Positions 34,196 to 41,717 of a DNA stretch of 41,717 nt are shown here, piece after piece. The notes beneath the pieces were generated by a model. It was not told where the DNA came from and did no database searches. It was given only the letters and a program-made list of their open reading frames with translations. A program made the position numbers and the translations under genes. Origin of the DNA: CAZBMJ01 sp964493205 (GTDB taxonomy: Bacteria; Myxococcota; UBA727; JABDBI01). How positions within the stretch are numbered: position 1 is the first letter of the stretch; each line of letters starts with the position of its first letter. Location: the NCBI GenBank assembly GCA_964493205.1, contig CAZBMJ010000018.1, forward strand, positions 1-41,717, given 5' to 3'.

Positions 34196-34849
34196 CTAAT
34201 AGGAATGCCCAGCATTAAGCCAATAGTGATAACACTGTATGCCATCGCATTCTTGCGTGAGCGCACTTACTGATGCTTCTGAGGAATCTGCGCCAAACTT
34301 ACCTCTAGCTAGAAAGGAAACTTCAGCATTGCTTGGCATTTTTAAATCATTATAAAAATCACCTCTTATATTTTCTGGATAAAAAGTTTTGGTAAAATGA
34401 GCTTCTTGCCCTGGAAGTGGATTGGATGGGTACAAAGCAACACTATCAGTACCATCTGTATCATAAAGTGTGCTTTCCCACACTTCTAAAAAAGCTCCAT
34501 CTTGGGTACTAAAATAAAGCCAAACATCTACTTCTATACGATCGGCACAAATCACTTCTAGTTCTTCAGAACCTATGGGATAAACAGCTACAGATTCTAT
34601 GTATCGCGCTTTATTACTGCGTGCTAAAGCCTTCATATTTAAGGTTGTGTAACCAAAACGATAATCCCATTGCCAATCAAGGGTTTGTTCGAGCGAGGCT
34701 ATATTTAATAAATCTTGTCCACTAAAATCTAAAAATCTTTTATCGTTAATTTCTATTTCTCTGACACTTTCAGCACAATATGGTGTTATTGAACTAGCAG
34801 AAAAACACCACATAGAACCAAAAGCTAAAGCTAGCAACAATGCCTTCAT
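34196..34849 (-). CDS. Secreted protein of unknown function
   Basis: A 217-residue protein with a signal peptide (hydrophobic residues 3-17, probable cleavage near FSAS). The mature part is beta-rich and acidic, with four cysteines (Cys25 near the start, one near 109, and an ECDGIQC pair near the end) that may form disulfides. I recognise no family. GGGGAGG ending 5 nt before the ATG is one of the strongest ribosome sites in the window, and an AAGG...CCTT stem lies just upstream, as with the large lipoprotein at 13144. An abundant periplasmic or surface protein is a fair inference. Confidence 0.78.
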   Translation of the reverse strand: MKALLLALAFGSMWCFSASSITPYCAESVREIEINDKRFLDFSGQDLLNIASLEQTLDWQWDYRFGYTTLNMKALARSNKARYIESVAVYPIGSEELEVICADRIEVDVWLYFSTQDGAFLEVWESTLYDTDGTDSVALYPSNPLPGQEAHFTKTFYPENIRGDFYNDLKMPSNAEVSFLARGKFGADSSEASVSALTQECDGIQCYHYWLNAGHSY

Positions 34850-34932
34850 AAATTCCTCCCCTGAAAAAGGCTACTTTCATAACCTTAACAAGGAAAAAAA
34901 TTATAAGGCAAAAATAATCATATATTTTTAAC

Positions 34933-35916
34933 TTAATCAATGTTTTCTAATTCATATACTAAAGAAGCTATAATAACACTTTTTATATCTTCAATAATCA
35001 CTGCAACATTTTCAATATTTTTTTGGAAGAAGGTAATATGTTTGCCTGACTTATCGCTCAATGTAGTAGCGAGCGCTAATGGTGAAATTCTCCCCAAATT
35101 ATCCATTATTAACTTATGAGGAACTATAGCTTCTATACTTGTACTATAGCTTTTCATAACTTCTTGTAGATCTTCTGGCATTTCATCCAAGGCTTCTTCA
35201 AAAAATGAAAAAAATTCGCTTTGACTTAATCTCTTAGGACAATGATAGCTTTCCTCATCTAATTCATAAGCTTTTTTAAAAATCAAATCAGCTTCTATAA
35301 ATTCACCTTGAGCACAATAGATTTGTGCTTTTTGCCACAGAAAATCAGAATCTTCATTTTCTTTTATATTTGGTTCTAGTAAAAATAAGGCTTTTTTATA
35401 CTCACCCATTTCAAAATGAGCAGTAGATAAAGCCAATATAGCTGCTTCTTCTTGGGGCAAAATTTCTTTGAGTTTTAGCGCCATTTCAAAGGCCATAGAA
35501 AAATGCTTTTTAAGCCTATAACAATCTATAACCATTAATAAGGTATCTAGAACTATTTCCTCATCAAATTCTTGCCATATTTCTTCTGGACTCAAATGAA
35601 TAAATTCGTTTAATAAGGATTCCAAAATGGGAAATGCTAAATCAATATCCTGCATTTCATCAAGCAAAATCATTGCTTTTTTAAAGAGTAATAAATAGCT
35701 ATCAGGAGTTTGTTTTAAAGCCTTGTCAATAAGCTCTATGGCCTGTTCAAACTCATCTTGAGATAAGGCATACTCTACCAGCGCCATCACTGATTCTACG
35801 TGCTGAGGATTTTTTTGCAGCATATCTCTAGCTTCTTTTAATAATTTTTCAACATCATCAGAAGTCATTTCGTAACAACAATCGCCTTCTTCATGATCAT
35901 GGTCGTGTTTTTTCAT
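34933..35916 (-). CDS. TPR-repeat protein with His/Asp-rich N-terminus
   Basis: A 327-residue soluble protein. The start reads MKKHDHDHEEGDCC, a possible metal-binding tail, followed by helical repeats with TPR spacing (about residues 20-230), for example DEFEQAIELIDKALKQTPDS and GEYKKALFLLEPN. The C-terminal 80 residues look like a separate alpha/beta segment. TPRs mediate protein contacts, so it is probably an adaptor. ATG at 35916 has AAGGA 7 nt upstream, overlapping the stop of the preceding gene; a TTG 27 nt earlier has no such support. It is coupled with the membrane protein gene at 35927. Confidence 0.8.
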   Translation of the reverse strand: MKKHDHDHEEGDCCYEMTSDDVEKLLKEARDMLQKNPQHVESVMALVEYALSQDEFEQAIELIDKALKQTPDSYLLLFKKAMILLDEMQDIDLAFPILESLLNEFIHLSPEEIWQEFDEEIVLDTLLMVIDCYRLKKHFSMAFEMALKLKEILPQEEAAILALSTAHFEMGEYKKALFLLEPNIKENEDSDFLWQKAQIYCAQGEFIEADLIFKKAYELDEESYHCPKRLSQSEFFSFFEEALDEMPEDLQEVMKSYSTSIEAIVPHKLIMDNLGRISPLALATTLSDKSGKHITFFQKNIENVAVIIEDIKSVIIASLVYELENID

Positions 35917-35926
35917 ATAGCTATCC

Positions 35927-37375
35927 TTATTTTCTAGAATCAAAAATTATTTCACCAACATAAGACTCACGAGCACTAGAGCTTGCCCTTGCTTTTTCTA
36001 AAGCCTCTTTTTCTGCTTCTAAATCCCTAAATCTAAACCTGGTCTGTGCGTTATCATCAAGTTCTAATTCTCCACCCAGTTTTATTGTTTCTCTAATAAA
36101 ACTTGATTCCTTAGGTGCTGCTCCAGCTTGCTCTTGCCATGAGGTTTTTAACGCTTCTTCTTTAATACCAAAGCGAGTAAGTTTAGTGAGCAATGCTTTA
36201 ATAAGCCCATTTCTACCGTTATAAGTTTTTATTTTTTCTTCTTTGTTACTTCTAAAAAATAATCTTGTAAGGGGTATTAAAAACAAAAATAGAGAAAAGC
36301 TAAAAGGAATCCAACCTAAAAGCAAAGACGGTCCAAAAACTTGAGGATTAATTAGCATCTGGTCTTGAGTCATAGAATTTTGTAAAATTAATTTTAAATG
36401 TTCAATAGTCCAATGGTTAGTAATGCCCACAAAGCCCATGATTAGATTAAAAGAATTAAGGGAAAATATTAATAAATTTGAAGAAGCAGTATTACCAGTA
36501 AATGGCGGCAGTAAAGCTTTTTTGCACCATACAGGCTCGGCATGAGTACTTAATTCGTTAAGAGAAGTCTTTCGCAAATTAATAAATTCATAATAAATTC
36601 CACCCTGTTCTGAGACTAAAACTTCACCCTCATAATCAAGCATAAGTTTTGACATTAAAATATCAGCATTTCTTTTGCTTAAGCCAGTAACTTTCATCAC
36701 ATCAAATATGCCTATGCGACCTTTTTGAGCGCGAATTTCTTGTAAAACATTTTTGATCAAATCTTGTTGTGAAATTTCTACTTCTGTGGGACCAAAGAAA
36801 AATCGATTTACACGCTCATAAAAAGGCGTTTTTGCCACTTTTGGCCTAAAAGAATCATAGCCTGAAGAGCCTACATAAAAAGGCGAAAATGGATGAAATG
36901 TCCAAAAAAGTGAGTCCAGAATCATGCGAAATAAAGCATGAAACATTAAAGAACTTCCAAAACTCGGGCTGTTATCTCTATCATCAGAACTTTTAGAAAA
37001 CGACAATGCTATGAGTATCACTGCAAAAATGGCCACGTAACCGACCATAACAATACTTATCCAAGCCCTCACTAAAAATTTTAGGCCACCCATAAATAAC
37101 TTACTAGATTTATTTATAAGATTATCTAAAAACTCTTTTTTTTCCCAAGGTTTACTAAAACCGTAAGGAAAACTATATAACAGCTCACCCATAGACGTAG
37201 CAGCAATGTGGCCCCGGTACTCTGCCAGCAAAAAATTAAGACCAGCTTTAGAATCTTCAAAGGACAAGCCGCTTTTGCTAGAAGCGTCGGCTACACTTAT
37301 AGGAGCACTAATTGATGTTAAATTTTTTGTAAGACTATCAATTATTTTTTGTTGGGGCTTTTTATTACTCATCAT
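35927..37375 (-). CDS. Membrane protein with two winged-helix-like segments
   Basis: About 482 residues. I do not know a named family with certainty. Two segments resemble each other: about 25-70 (SVADASSKSGLSFEDSKAGL then a strand pair) and about 220-265 (IFDVMKVTGLSKRNADILMS then a strand pair), both with the helix-turn-helix and wing pattern. A strong membrane segment lies between them (about 98-126), and two more hydrophobic stretches follow (about 300-325 and 340-370). A charged coiled-coil-like tail ends the protein. A GTG at 37387 could also start it; the ATG at 37375 is preferred but not certain. It forms an operon with the TPR gene, 10 nt downstream. Confidence 0.75.
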   Translation of the reverse strand: MMSNKKPQQKIIDSLTKNLTSISAPISVADASSKSGLSFEDSKAGLNFLLAEYRGHIAATSMGELLYSFPYGFSKPWEKKEFLDNLINKSSKLFMGGLKFLVRAWISIVMVGYVAIFAVILIALSFSKSSDDRDNSPSFGSSLMFHALFRMILDSLFWTFHPFSPFYVGSSGYDSFRPKVAKTPFYERVNRFFFGPTEVEISQQDLIKNVLQEIRAQKGRIGIFDVMKVTGLSKRNADILMSKLMLDYEGEVLVSEQGGIYYEFINLRKTSLNELSTHAEPVWCKKALLPPFTGNTASSNLLIFSLNSFNLIMGFVGITNHWTIEHLKLILQNSMTQDQMLINPQVFGPSLLLGWIPFSFSLFLFLIPLTRLFFRSNKEEKIKTYNGRNGLIKALLTKLTRFGIKEEALKTSWQEQAGAAPKESSFIRETIKLGGELELDDNAQTRFRFRDLEAEKEALEKARASSSARESYVGEIIFDSRK

Positions 37376-37501
37376 ACCTAAGCGCACTCCATTTAGAAAA
37401 ACTCTCTATCAGCATCAATCTAATAGCTATTATGTAAGCAGTCAATGTTATGAAAGTAGGTAGTTTTTGTAAAAATTAATAAAAAACTAAAAAAACTGCC
37501 A

Positions 37502-37530
37502 TTTACTTTTAAAAAAACCTGTTCTAAGTA
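37502..37530 (+). promoter_or_regulatory. Possible promoter of tRNA-Leu
   Basis: TTTACT (37502-37507) and TAAGTA (37525-37530) are 17 bp apart, placing a start about 5 nt before the tRNA. The -35 matches four of six consensus bases but the -10 is poor, so confidence is low. Confidence 0.3.
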
Positions 37531-37542
37531 TTGTGTCACTAT

Positions 37543-37624
37543 GCCGTGGTGGCGGAATGGTAGACGCAGACGACTTAAAATCGTCCGAATTCTATTCGTG
37601 CGGGTTCGAGTCCCGCCCTCGGCA
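37543..37624 (+). tRNA. tRNA-Leu (UAA)
   Basis: An 82-nt class II tRNA. The anticodon stem GACGA/TCGTC encloses the loop CTTAAAA with anticodon TAA. A long variable arm (CGAATTCTATTCG) follows, as expected for leucine, then the T arm GCGGG-TTCGAGT-CCCGC. The acceptor stem GCCGTGG pairs with CCTCGGC except for a T-T mismatch at the fifth pair. CCA is not encoded, so it must be added enzymatically. The 3' end is 4 nt from the stop codon of the convergent peroxiredoxin gene. Confidence 0.95.
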
Positions 37625-37628
37625 TATT

Positions 37629-38096
37629 TTACTTTTCTCTTATTTTCTTTAAAGTATCCAAAACAGTTTGAGCATGATTCTTGACTCTAACATTGTACCA
37701 ACACTTAAGTATTTTGCCTTTTTCATCGATTAAAAAAGTACTACGATTCACCATAAAAGCTGTTTTACCAAAAATACTATCTTTGAAAGCATAATATTGC
37801 CTATGAATACTCAAATCTGGATCGCTTAAAAGCAGTAAATCTAGCGAATATTTGCACTTAAACCCAATATGAGAGGTAAGAGAGTCCTTAGATACACCCA
37901 CAACTTGTGCTGACAAACTTTTAAATTCCTCTAAAAGCTTTGAAAAATCTATGGATTCAGCAGTACAGCCAGGAGTAGAATCTTTCGGGTAAAAAAACAG
38001 TACTAAAGCGTTGTTAGTAAAAGAATTAAGTCGATATAAATTTCCATCATCACCTTGCAGACAAAAATCAGGTGCTTGATCTGATACTTTTAACAT
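37629..38096 (-). CDS. bcp: Peroxiredoxin Q/BCP
   Basis: Thiol peroxidase of the AhpC/TSA superfamily, reducing hydrogen peroxide and lipid hydroperoxides. The peroxidatic Cys44 is in FFYPKDSTPGCTAE. The resolving cysteine that many BCPs carry five residues later is absent (Ile49), so it probably acts as a one-Cys enzyme or uses another partner thiol. The length is 155 residues from the ATG at 38096, which has GAGG 5 nt upstream; the in-frame TTG 18 nt earlier is unsupported. The first 29 bases of the gene overlap the end of nadK, so the two are translated together. Confidence 0.92.
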   Translation of the reverse strand: MLKVSDQAPDFCLQGDDGNLYRLNSFTNNALVLFFYPKDSTPGCTAESIDFSKLLEEFKSLSAQVVGVSKDSLTSHIGFKCKYSLDLLLLSDPDLSIHRQYYAFKDSIFGKTAFMVNRSTFLIDEKGKILKCWYNVRVKNHAQTVLDTLKKIREK

Positions 38097-38967
38097 GTTG
38101 ACCTCTTTGCTCAATTAGGCGATTTCTATTTATTAGCTTTTCACTCCTAAACAACCATAGGGGTGATGGGCTTATTTCTATTTTAACAAGAGCATTTTTT
38201 GGCACAATAAAGCTTTTATGTGCGCCATCTATATAAATTTTAGCATTCTCAATTTCATTTTTAATAACTATTGCCTCATTATCTCCTATTAAGCCCTGAA
38301 GTAATTTAGGTATAGTTTTATCGCTCCAATAAAATTCTCTTACTAAATATTGAGCTTTTTTTTGTGTAATGGGCAAAATTAGTCCCCCAGCGGAAAAAAC
38401 AGCTCCACTACAGCCAATGCTTGTGCACACAAAAATACCACTGGATCTATGAGTTTCTTCTAAATCATTAATTTTAATAGAATATTTTGAAATAGAAGCA
38501 GGATTAGAATGACAAAATAAAATTTCGTTTAATACAGGAACATCTACTAATTGGTCGTTAATAAAGACTCTCAGTCTAGAAATTTCTAAAATATCTGCTT
38601 GTTTTTTATATAAATTATCAAGCATTAAAAAAAAATCTGTTACAAAGGCCGTACAAAGAGCCCCTATGGAATGCTGTTCATCGGAATTTATACCTAATAA
38701 TAAACTATTTTTACAATGATGGCTGGCATCTAGCAGTGTTCCATCTCCTCCAATGCTTATAACCAATTGCTCATTAAAATAAGCCATAAGCTGGCTACGT
38801 TTAATTAATTTGTAAGAAATTTTTCGCTTTTTTAATTCAAGGCACACTGTGTCAATACAATGAGCGGTTTTTTGAATATTATCGCTTTTTTGTGCGATAA
38901 AACTATCTTTTACTACTATTATCACTTCATTATTGATAATTTTATTGATATCTAGAAAAGAATACAT
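38068..38967 (-). CDS. nadK: NAD kinase
   Basis: Cytoplasmic enzyme phosphorylating NAD to NADP. The GGDGT motif (73-77 from the chosen start) is followed by LLDASH, then LLLGINSD, and VLNEILF carries the conserved Asn-Glu pair. SIGCSGAVFSAGG is the later glycine-rich segment. It has 299 residues. I prefer the ATG at 38967 (AGG 8 nt upstream; MYSFLDINK) over a GTG at 39021 because the family begins just before the EVIIVV strand and the longer form would overlap the divergent helicase gene. It is followed by bcp with a 29-nt overlap. Confidence 0.9.
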   Translation of the reverse strand: MYSFLDINKIINNEVIIVVKDSFIAQKSDNIQKTAHCIDTVCLELKKRKISYKLIKRSQLMAYFNEQLVISIGGDGTLLDASHHCKNSLLLGINSDEQHSIGALCTAFVTDFFLMLDNLYKKQADILEISRLRVFINDQLVDVPVLNEILFCHSNPASISKYSIKINDLEETHRSSGIFVCTSIGCSGAVFSAGGLILPITQKKAQYLVREFYWSDKTIPKLLQGLIGDNEAIVIKNEIENAKIYIDGAHKSFIVPKNALVKIEISPSPLWLFRSEKLINRNRLIEQRGQHVKSIRSST

Positions 38968-39005
38968 ATTTTTTATACCTAAAGCTACTTTTAAAAAAGG
39001 TTTAC

Positions 39006-41507
39006 ATGATGGAAAGCTCACCTATTTTTATGCGTCATTTACAAAAAGATGCTATGCCCCAAGACCTCATGTTTAACTTTTTTTTAGCCCTAGATGAAAT
39101 GGGTATCAAGCCTTATAAAGCTCAGGAAGATGCTATACTTGAATTAATGAGTGGCAATAACCTCGTTTTATCCACCCCCACTGGCTCTGGAAAATCTTTA
39201 GTGGCTTTTGCTTTGCAATTTAAAGCTCTAAGCGAAGGCAAAAAATCTTATTATACCTGCCCCATTAAAGCTTTGGTGAGCGAAAAATTTTTTATGCTTT
39301 GTAAGCTCTTTGGCTCACAAAATGTAGGTATGCTCACCTCTGATGCTTCTATTAACAAAGATGCACCCATAATTTGTTGTACTGCAGAAGTCTTAGCCAA
39401 TTTTGCTTTAGCTCAAGGGCAAAAGGCAGATATTAGCTATGTAGTAATGGATGAGTTTCACTATTTTTCAGATAAAGAACGAGGAGTAGCTTGGCAACTA
39501 CCTCTTTTATGCCTACCTCAAGCTACTTTTTTATTGATGTCAGCAACTATTGGTGCCTGTGAGAATATTAAAGAAAAACTTACACAAATTACTAAAAAGC
39601 CTACGGCCGAAATCGCTAGTATGCAGCGCCCTGTACCTTTACTGTTTTCTTATAGCGAAATTCCCTTGCACGAAGCGTTGCAAAATTGCTTAAGCGAAAA
39701 AAAATATCCCATTTATTTAGTAAATTTTACTCAAGCAGAATGCGTTATAGAAGCACAAAATTGCATGAGCATAAATATTTGTGACAAAAAAGAAAAAGAA
39801 ATTATAGATCAAGCTATTAAAGACGTTAGATTCGATACACCTTTTGGTAAAGATATTAAAAAATTTATCAAACATGGGATTGGCGTTCATCATGCAGGGC
39901 TATTGCCAAAATATCGTTTGCTCATGGAAAAGCTTGCTCAAATGGGTATTTTAAAGATTATTATGGGTACTGATACGTTGGGTGTTGGGGTTAATGTACC
40001 CATAAAAACCGTTTTATTTAGCAGACTTTGTAAGTTTGATGGAACTAAAACGGGTATTTTAAGTGTAAGAGACTTTAAACAAATTGCAGGAAGAGCAGGA
40101 AGAAAAGGCTTTGATGATGAAGGCTTTGTTATTGCACAAGCGCCAGAACATGTGATCGAAAACAAACGTCAAGAAAATCGTTTTTCTCTAGCAGATGCCA
40201 AAAAGAAGAAAAAAGTTGTCAAAAAAGAAGCGCCTAATAAAAACTATACTCATTATGATGAAAATACTTTTAATAGGCTTATCAACGACCCATCTGAAAG
40301 CTTGCAATCACAATTTAAGATCACCCATGGTATGATTTTAACTTCATTAATGAGCGATTTAAGCAATGCCAATCAAGGATATAAAAATATTATAAATATA
40401 ATTAACTTATCTTTTGAAACCAATAAAAATAAATCAAAATTAAGACAAAAAGCAGCATTACTATTAAAATCTTTAATAAATTCAAATATTATATCATTAG
40501 TAAGAAATATTCACAAAGGAAATCGTATAGTTATTAACGATGCTTTACAAGATGATTTCTCTTTGCATCATACCCTATCGGTTTATCTGCTTGATGCTAT
40601 TAGCGTATTAAAAATGGATGAACCTAGTTATGCTCTAGATATCTTAAGTTTAGTAGAAGCTATTTCAGAAAATCCTACTATAATTTTGCAAAATCAATTA
40701 CACAAAAAGAAAAACTTGGCTCTGGCACAAATGAAAGCTGATGGCATAGAGTTTGATCAACGCATAGAAGAGCTTGATAAAATAGAATATGACAAGCCCC
40801 TAGCTGATTTTATCTATCAAACATTTAACGAGTTTGTTAAAAAGCATCCATGGTTAGCCAATGAAAATATCCATCCAAAGTCCATAGTACAAGCCATGTT
40901 TAATGCTGGAGCAACTTTTAATGAGTATATTTTAGAGCTATCTTTAGCTAGATCTGAGGGAGTATTACTAAGATATATTTCGCAAATCTATAAAACACTG
41001 GCTCAAAATGTTCCTAAAAATTATCAAAATGAAGGTTTGTTAGACATTATTTCTTACTTAAAAACCATGATCGAAAAAGTTGATACAAGTTTGATAGAAG
41101 AATGGGAAGGTTTAAGCTTTAAAAAAGAAGATAAAACTTTGATCCCTATTATAGAAAATATTTTAGATGAAAAAACGATTTTTGCTAAAGCAAAATCTGA
41201 AATTTATTACATAGTGCAACTTTTAGCCCTAAAAAATTACGAAGAGTTAGCAGATATAATAGCTTGGAATAAAGAAAAGCTCGAAAGCACCATGGCTGCC
41301 TTTTATGAAGAATATTGCTATATAATAAAAGACTATCGCTCACGAAATAACCAGCTTACTAAATTTAAATTAGTAAGCAAAAATAATTACGAATTTGTTC
41401 ATACCCTATTAGACGATAAAGAAGATAATATGTGGTATTTAAAAGGATTTGTTAAAATTGATGAAAATCTTTTAATAAGCATAATGTTAGATGAAATTAT
41501 TAATTAA
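39006..41507 (+). CDS. Ski2-like DEAD/DEAH helicase with C-terminal DUF3516-type region
   Basis: An 833-residue RNA/DNA helicase. Motifs in order: Q-like KAQEDAILEL (38-47), Walker A STPTGSGKS (56-64), Ia SYYTCPIKALVSEKF, II DEFH (149-152), III SAT (179-181), IV-V HHAGLLPKYR and MGTDTLGVGVNVP, VI QIAGRAGRKG. The HHAGLLP and GRAGR forms are those of the Ski2 group. Residues after about 385 contain a Lys-rich linker and a long helical region like the DUF3516 tail of bacterial Ski2-like helicases in actinobacteria and delta-proteobacteria. It may unwind structured RNA. AAAGG lies 5 nt before the ATG. It is divergent from nadK. Confidence 0.9.
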   Translation: MMESSPIFMRHLQKDAMPQDLMFNFFLALDEMGIKPYKAQEDAILELMSGNNLVLSTPTGSGKSLVAFALQFKALSEGKKSYYTCPIKALVSEKFFMLCKLFGSQNVGMLTSDASINKDAPIICCTAEVLANFALAQGQKADISYVVMDEFHYFSDKERGVAWQLPLLCLPQATFLLMSATIGACENIKEKLTQITKKPTAEIASMQRPVPLLFSYSEIPLHEALQNCLSEKKYPIYLVNFTQAECVIEAQNCMSINICDKKEKEIIDQAIKDVRFDTPFGKDIKKFIKHGIGVHHAGLLPKYRLLMEKLAQMGILKIIMGTDTLGVGVNVPIKTVLFSRLCKFDGTKTGILSVRDFKQIAGRAGRKGFDDEGFVIAQAPEHVIENKRQENRFSLADAKKKKKVVKKEAPNKNYTHYDENTFNRLINDPSESLQSQFKITHGMILTSLMSDLSNANQGYKNIINIINLSFETNKNKSKLRQKAALLLKSLINSNIISLVRNIHKGNRIVINDALQDDFSLHHTLSVYLLDAISVLKMDEPSYALDILSLVEAISENPTIILQNQLHKKKNLALAQMKADGIEFDQRIEELDKIEYDKPLADFIYQTFNEFVKKHPWLANENIHPKSIVQAMFNAGATFNEYILELSLARSEGVLLRYISQIYKTLAQNVPKNYQNEGLLDIISYLKTMIEKVDTSLIEEWEGLSFKKEDKTLIPIIENILDEKTIFAKAKSEIYYIVQLLALKNYEELADIIAWNKEKLESTMAAFYEEYCYIIKDYRSRNNQLTKFKLVSKNNYEFVHTLLDDKEDNMWYLKGFVKIDENLLISIMLDEIIN

Positions 41508-41573
41508 TTGCTTTGATATTAAACTGCCACTACCAGGGCAATCGAGTTCTGTTTTTAACACATCCCTATGGGT

Positions 41574-41591
41574 CTTCTCCCTACGTACCGT
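41574..41591. repeat. First copy of a CTTCTC-TACGTRCCGT repeat
   Basis: The 18-mer at 41574-41591 matches the sequence at 41672-41687 apart from a 2-nt length difference and an A/G change. The copies are in the same orientation, 98 nt apart, with the inverted-repeat arm between them. The first copy diverges after CCGT where the second continues into a hairpin. Confidence 0.7.
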
Positions 41592-41593
41592 GA

Positions 41594-41647
41594 CCATATG
41601 ATTACCCATAAGTATTGATTAGTTAATCTGAGTTTTGGATAAGCACA
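41594..41647. repeat. Right arm of the 54-bp inverted repeat
   Basis: Exact reverse complement of bases 1-54. It starts 2 nt after the first CTTCTC-TACGTRCCGT copy and ends 24 nt before the second. The intergenic region from 41508 on has no coding frame. Confidence 0.93.
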
Positions 41648-41681
41648 GGTGATGGAATTCTATTTTCAGCCCTTCTCTACG

Positions 41682-41703
41682 TGCCGTCGGCTTGTCCGCG
41701 GCA
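41682..41703. repeat. REP-like GC-rich hairpin with second repeat copy
   Basis: TGCCG (41682-41686) pairs with CGGCA (41699-41703), and after a bulged T, CGG (41688-41690) pairs with CCG (41696-41698) around a 5-nt loop. The CTACGTGCCG...CTTGTCCGCGGCA pattern resembles dispersed palindromic repeats I know from several intracellular bacteria. It stands out sharply from the AT-rich surroundings and overlaps the second CTTCTC-TACGTRCCGT copy. Confidence 0.7.
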
Positions 41704-41717
41704 ACCAGGAAAATGTT

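Noticed and set aside
1..41647. The outer inverted repeat as the ends of one 41-kb transposon
   Set aside because: The interval is full of housekeeping genes (rpmB, murI, bamD, ppa, nadK, tRNA-Leu) and contains no transposase, integrase or visible target duplication.

Overview
The window is AT-rich, roughly one third G+C by eye, and nearly fully coding. It comes from a Gram-negative (diderm) bacterium, as shown by a BamD-like outer-membrane assembly lipoprotein, several lipoprotein signal peptides and CDP-diacylglycerol-dependent phosphatidylserine synthesis. It respires with menaquinone (men genes, Mqo, NDH-2). A tandem-ThyX protein, a DUF6178-type protein, a Ski2-like helicase with a long DUF3516-type tail and small Cys-rich lipoproteins recall delta-proteobacterial lineages (Myxococcota, Bdellovibrionota, Desulfobacterota). 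This placement is an inference from family memory, not a computed result. Low G+C, a nucleotide-carrier-like transporter and several secreted proteins with eukaryote-like features suggest a host-associated life.

Layout. 1-54 is one arm of an inverted repeat whose other arm is at 41594-41647. 107-3738 is an AT-rich accessory stretch: a secreted protein with an NlpC/P60-like Cys/His arrangement, a secreted protein with an SV40-like basic motif, and an unknown protein, separated by two near-identical terminators. 3698-9652 (minus) carries pyrophosphatase, malate:quinone oxidoreductase and a three-gene acyl-CoA carboxylase operon. 9786-13096 (plus) carries a DUF6178-type protein, a DoxX protein and an AGCS sodium/amino-acid symporter, ended by a strong terminator. 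13144-15384 (minus) is a large Cys-rich lipoprotein with a strong leader. 15613-21061 (minus) is a tight menaquinone operon, menB - FAD monooxygenase - menA - menC - menE, followed upstream by a single-domain response regulator. 21694-24509 (plus) holds tandem ThyX and a secreted seven-repeat RCC1 propeller. 24499-28868 (minus) holds NDH-2, an Npt-like carrier and aminopeptidase P. 29033-32041 holds a small lipoprotein, pssA, rpmB (minus), murI and bamD. 32154-34100 is a second accessory stretch with an unknown secreted protein and a secreted protein kinase. 34196-38967 (minus) holds a secreted protein, a TPR protein, a membrane protein with duplicated winged-helix-like segments, peroxiredoxin and NAD kinase; tRNA-Leu(UAA) lies on the plus strand among them. 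39006-41507 (plus) is the helicase. The last 140 bases are repeat-rich, with a REP-like hairpin.

How it works together. Mqo and NDH-2 feed electrons into the menaquinone pool that the men operon helps make; menD, menF and menH must lie elsewhere if the classical pathway is complete. The carboxylase operon links acyl-CoA and TCA metabolism. The housekeeping genes are ordinary. The most unusual content is the set of exported eukaryote-like or host-directed candidates (kinase, RCC1 propeller, basic-motif protein, NlpC-like protein), all small, AT-rich and next to repeats or large intergenic gaps. I see no rRNA, CRISPR array, transposase, integrase or phage gene.
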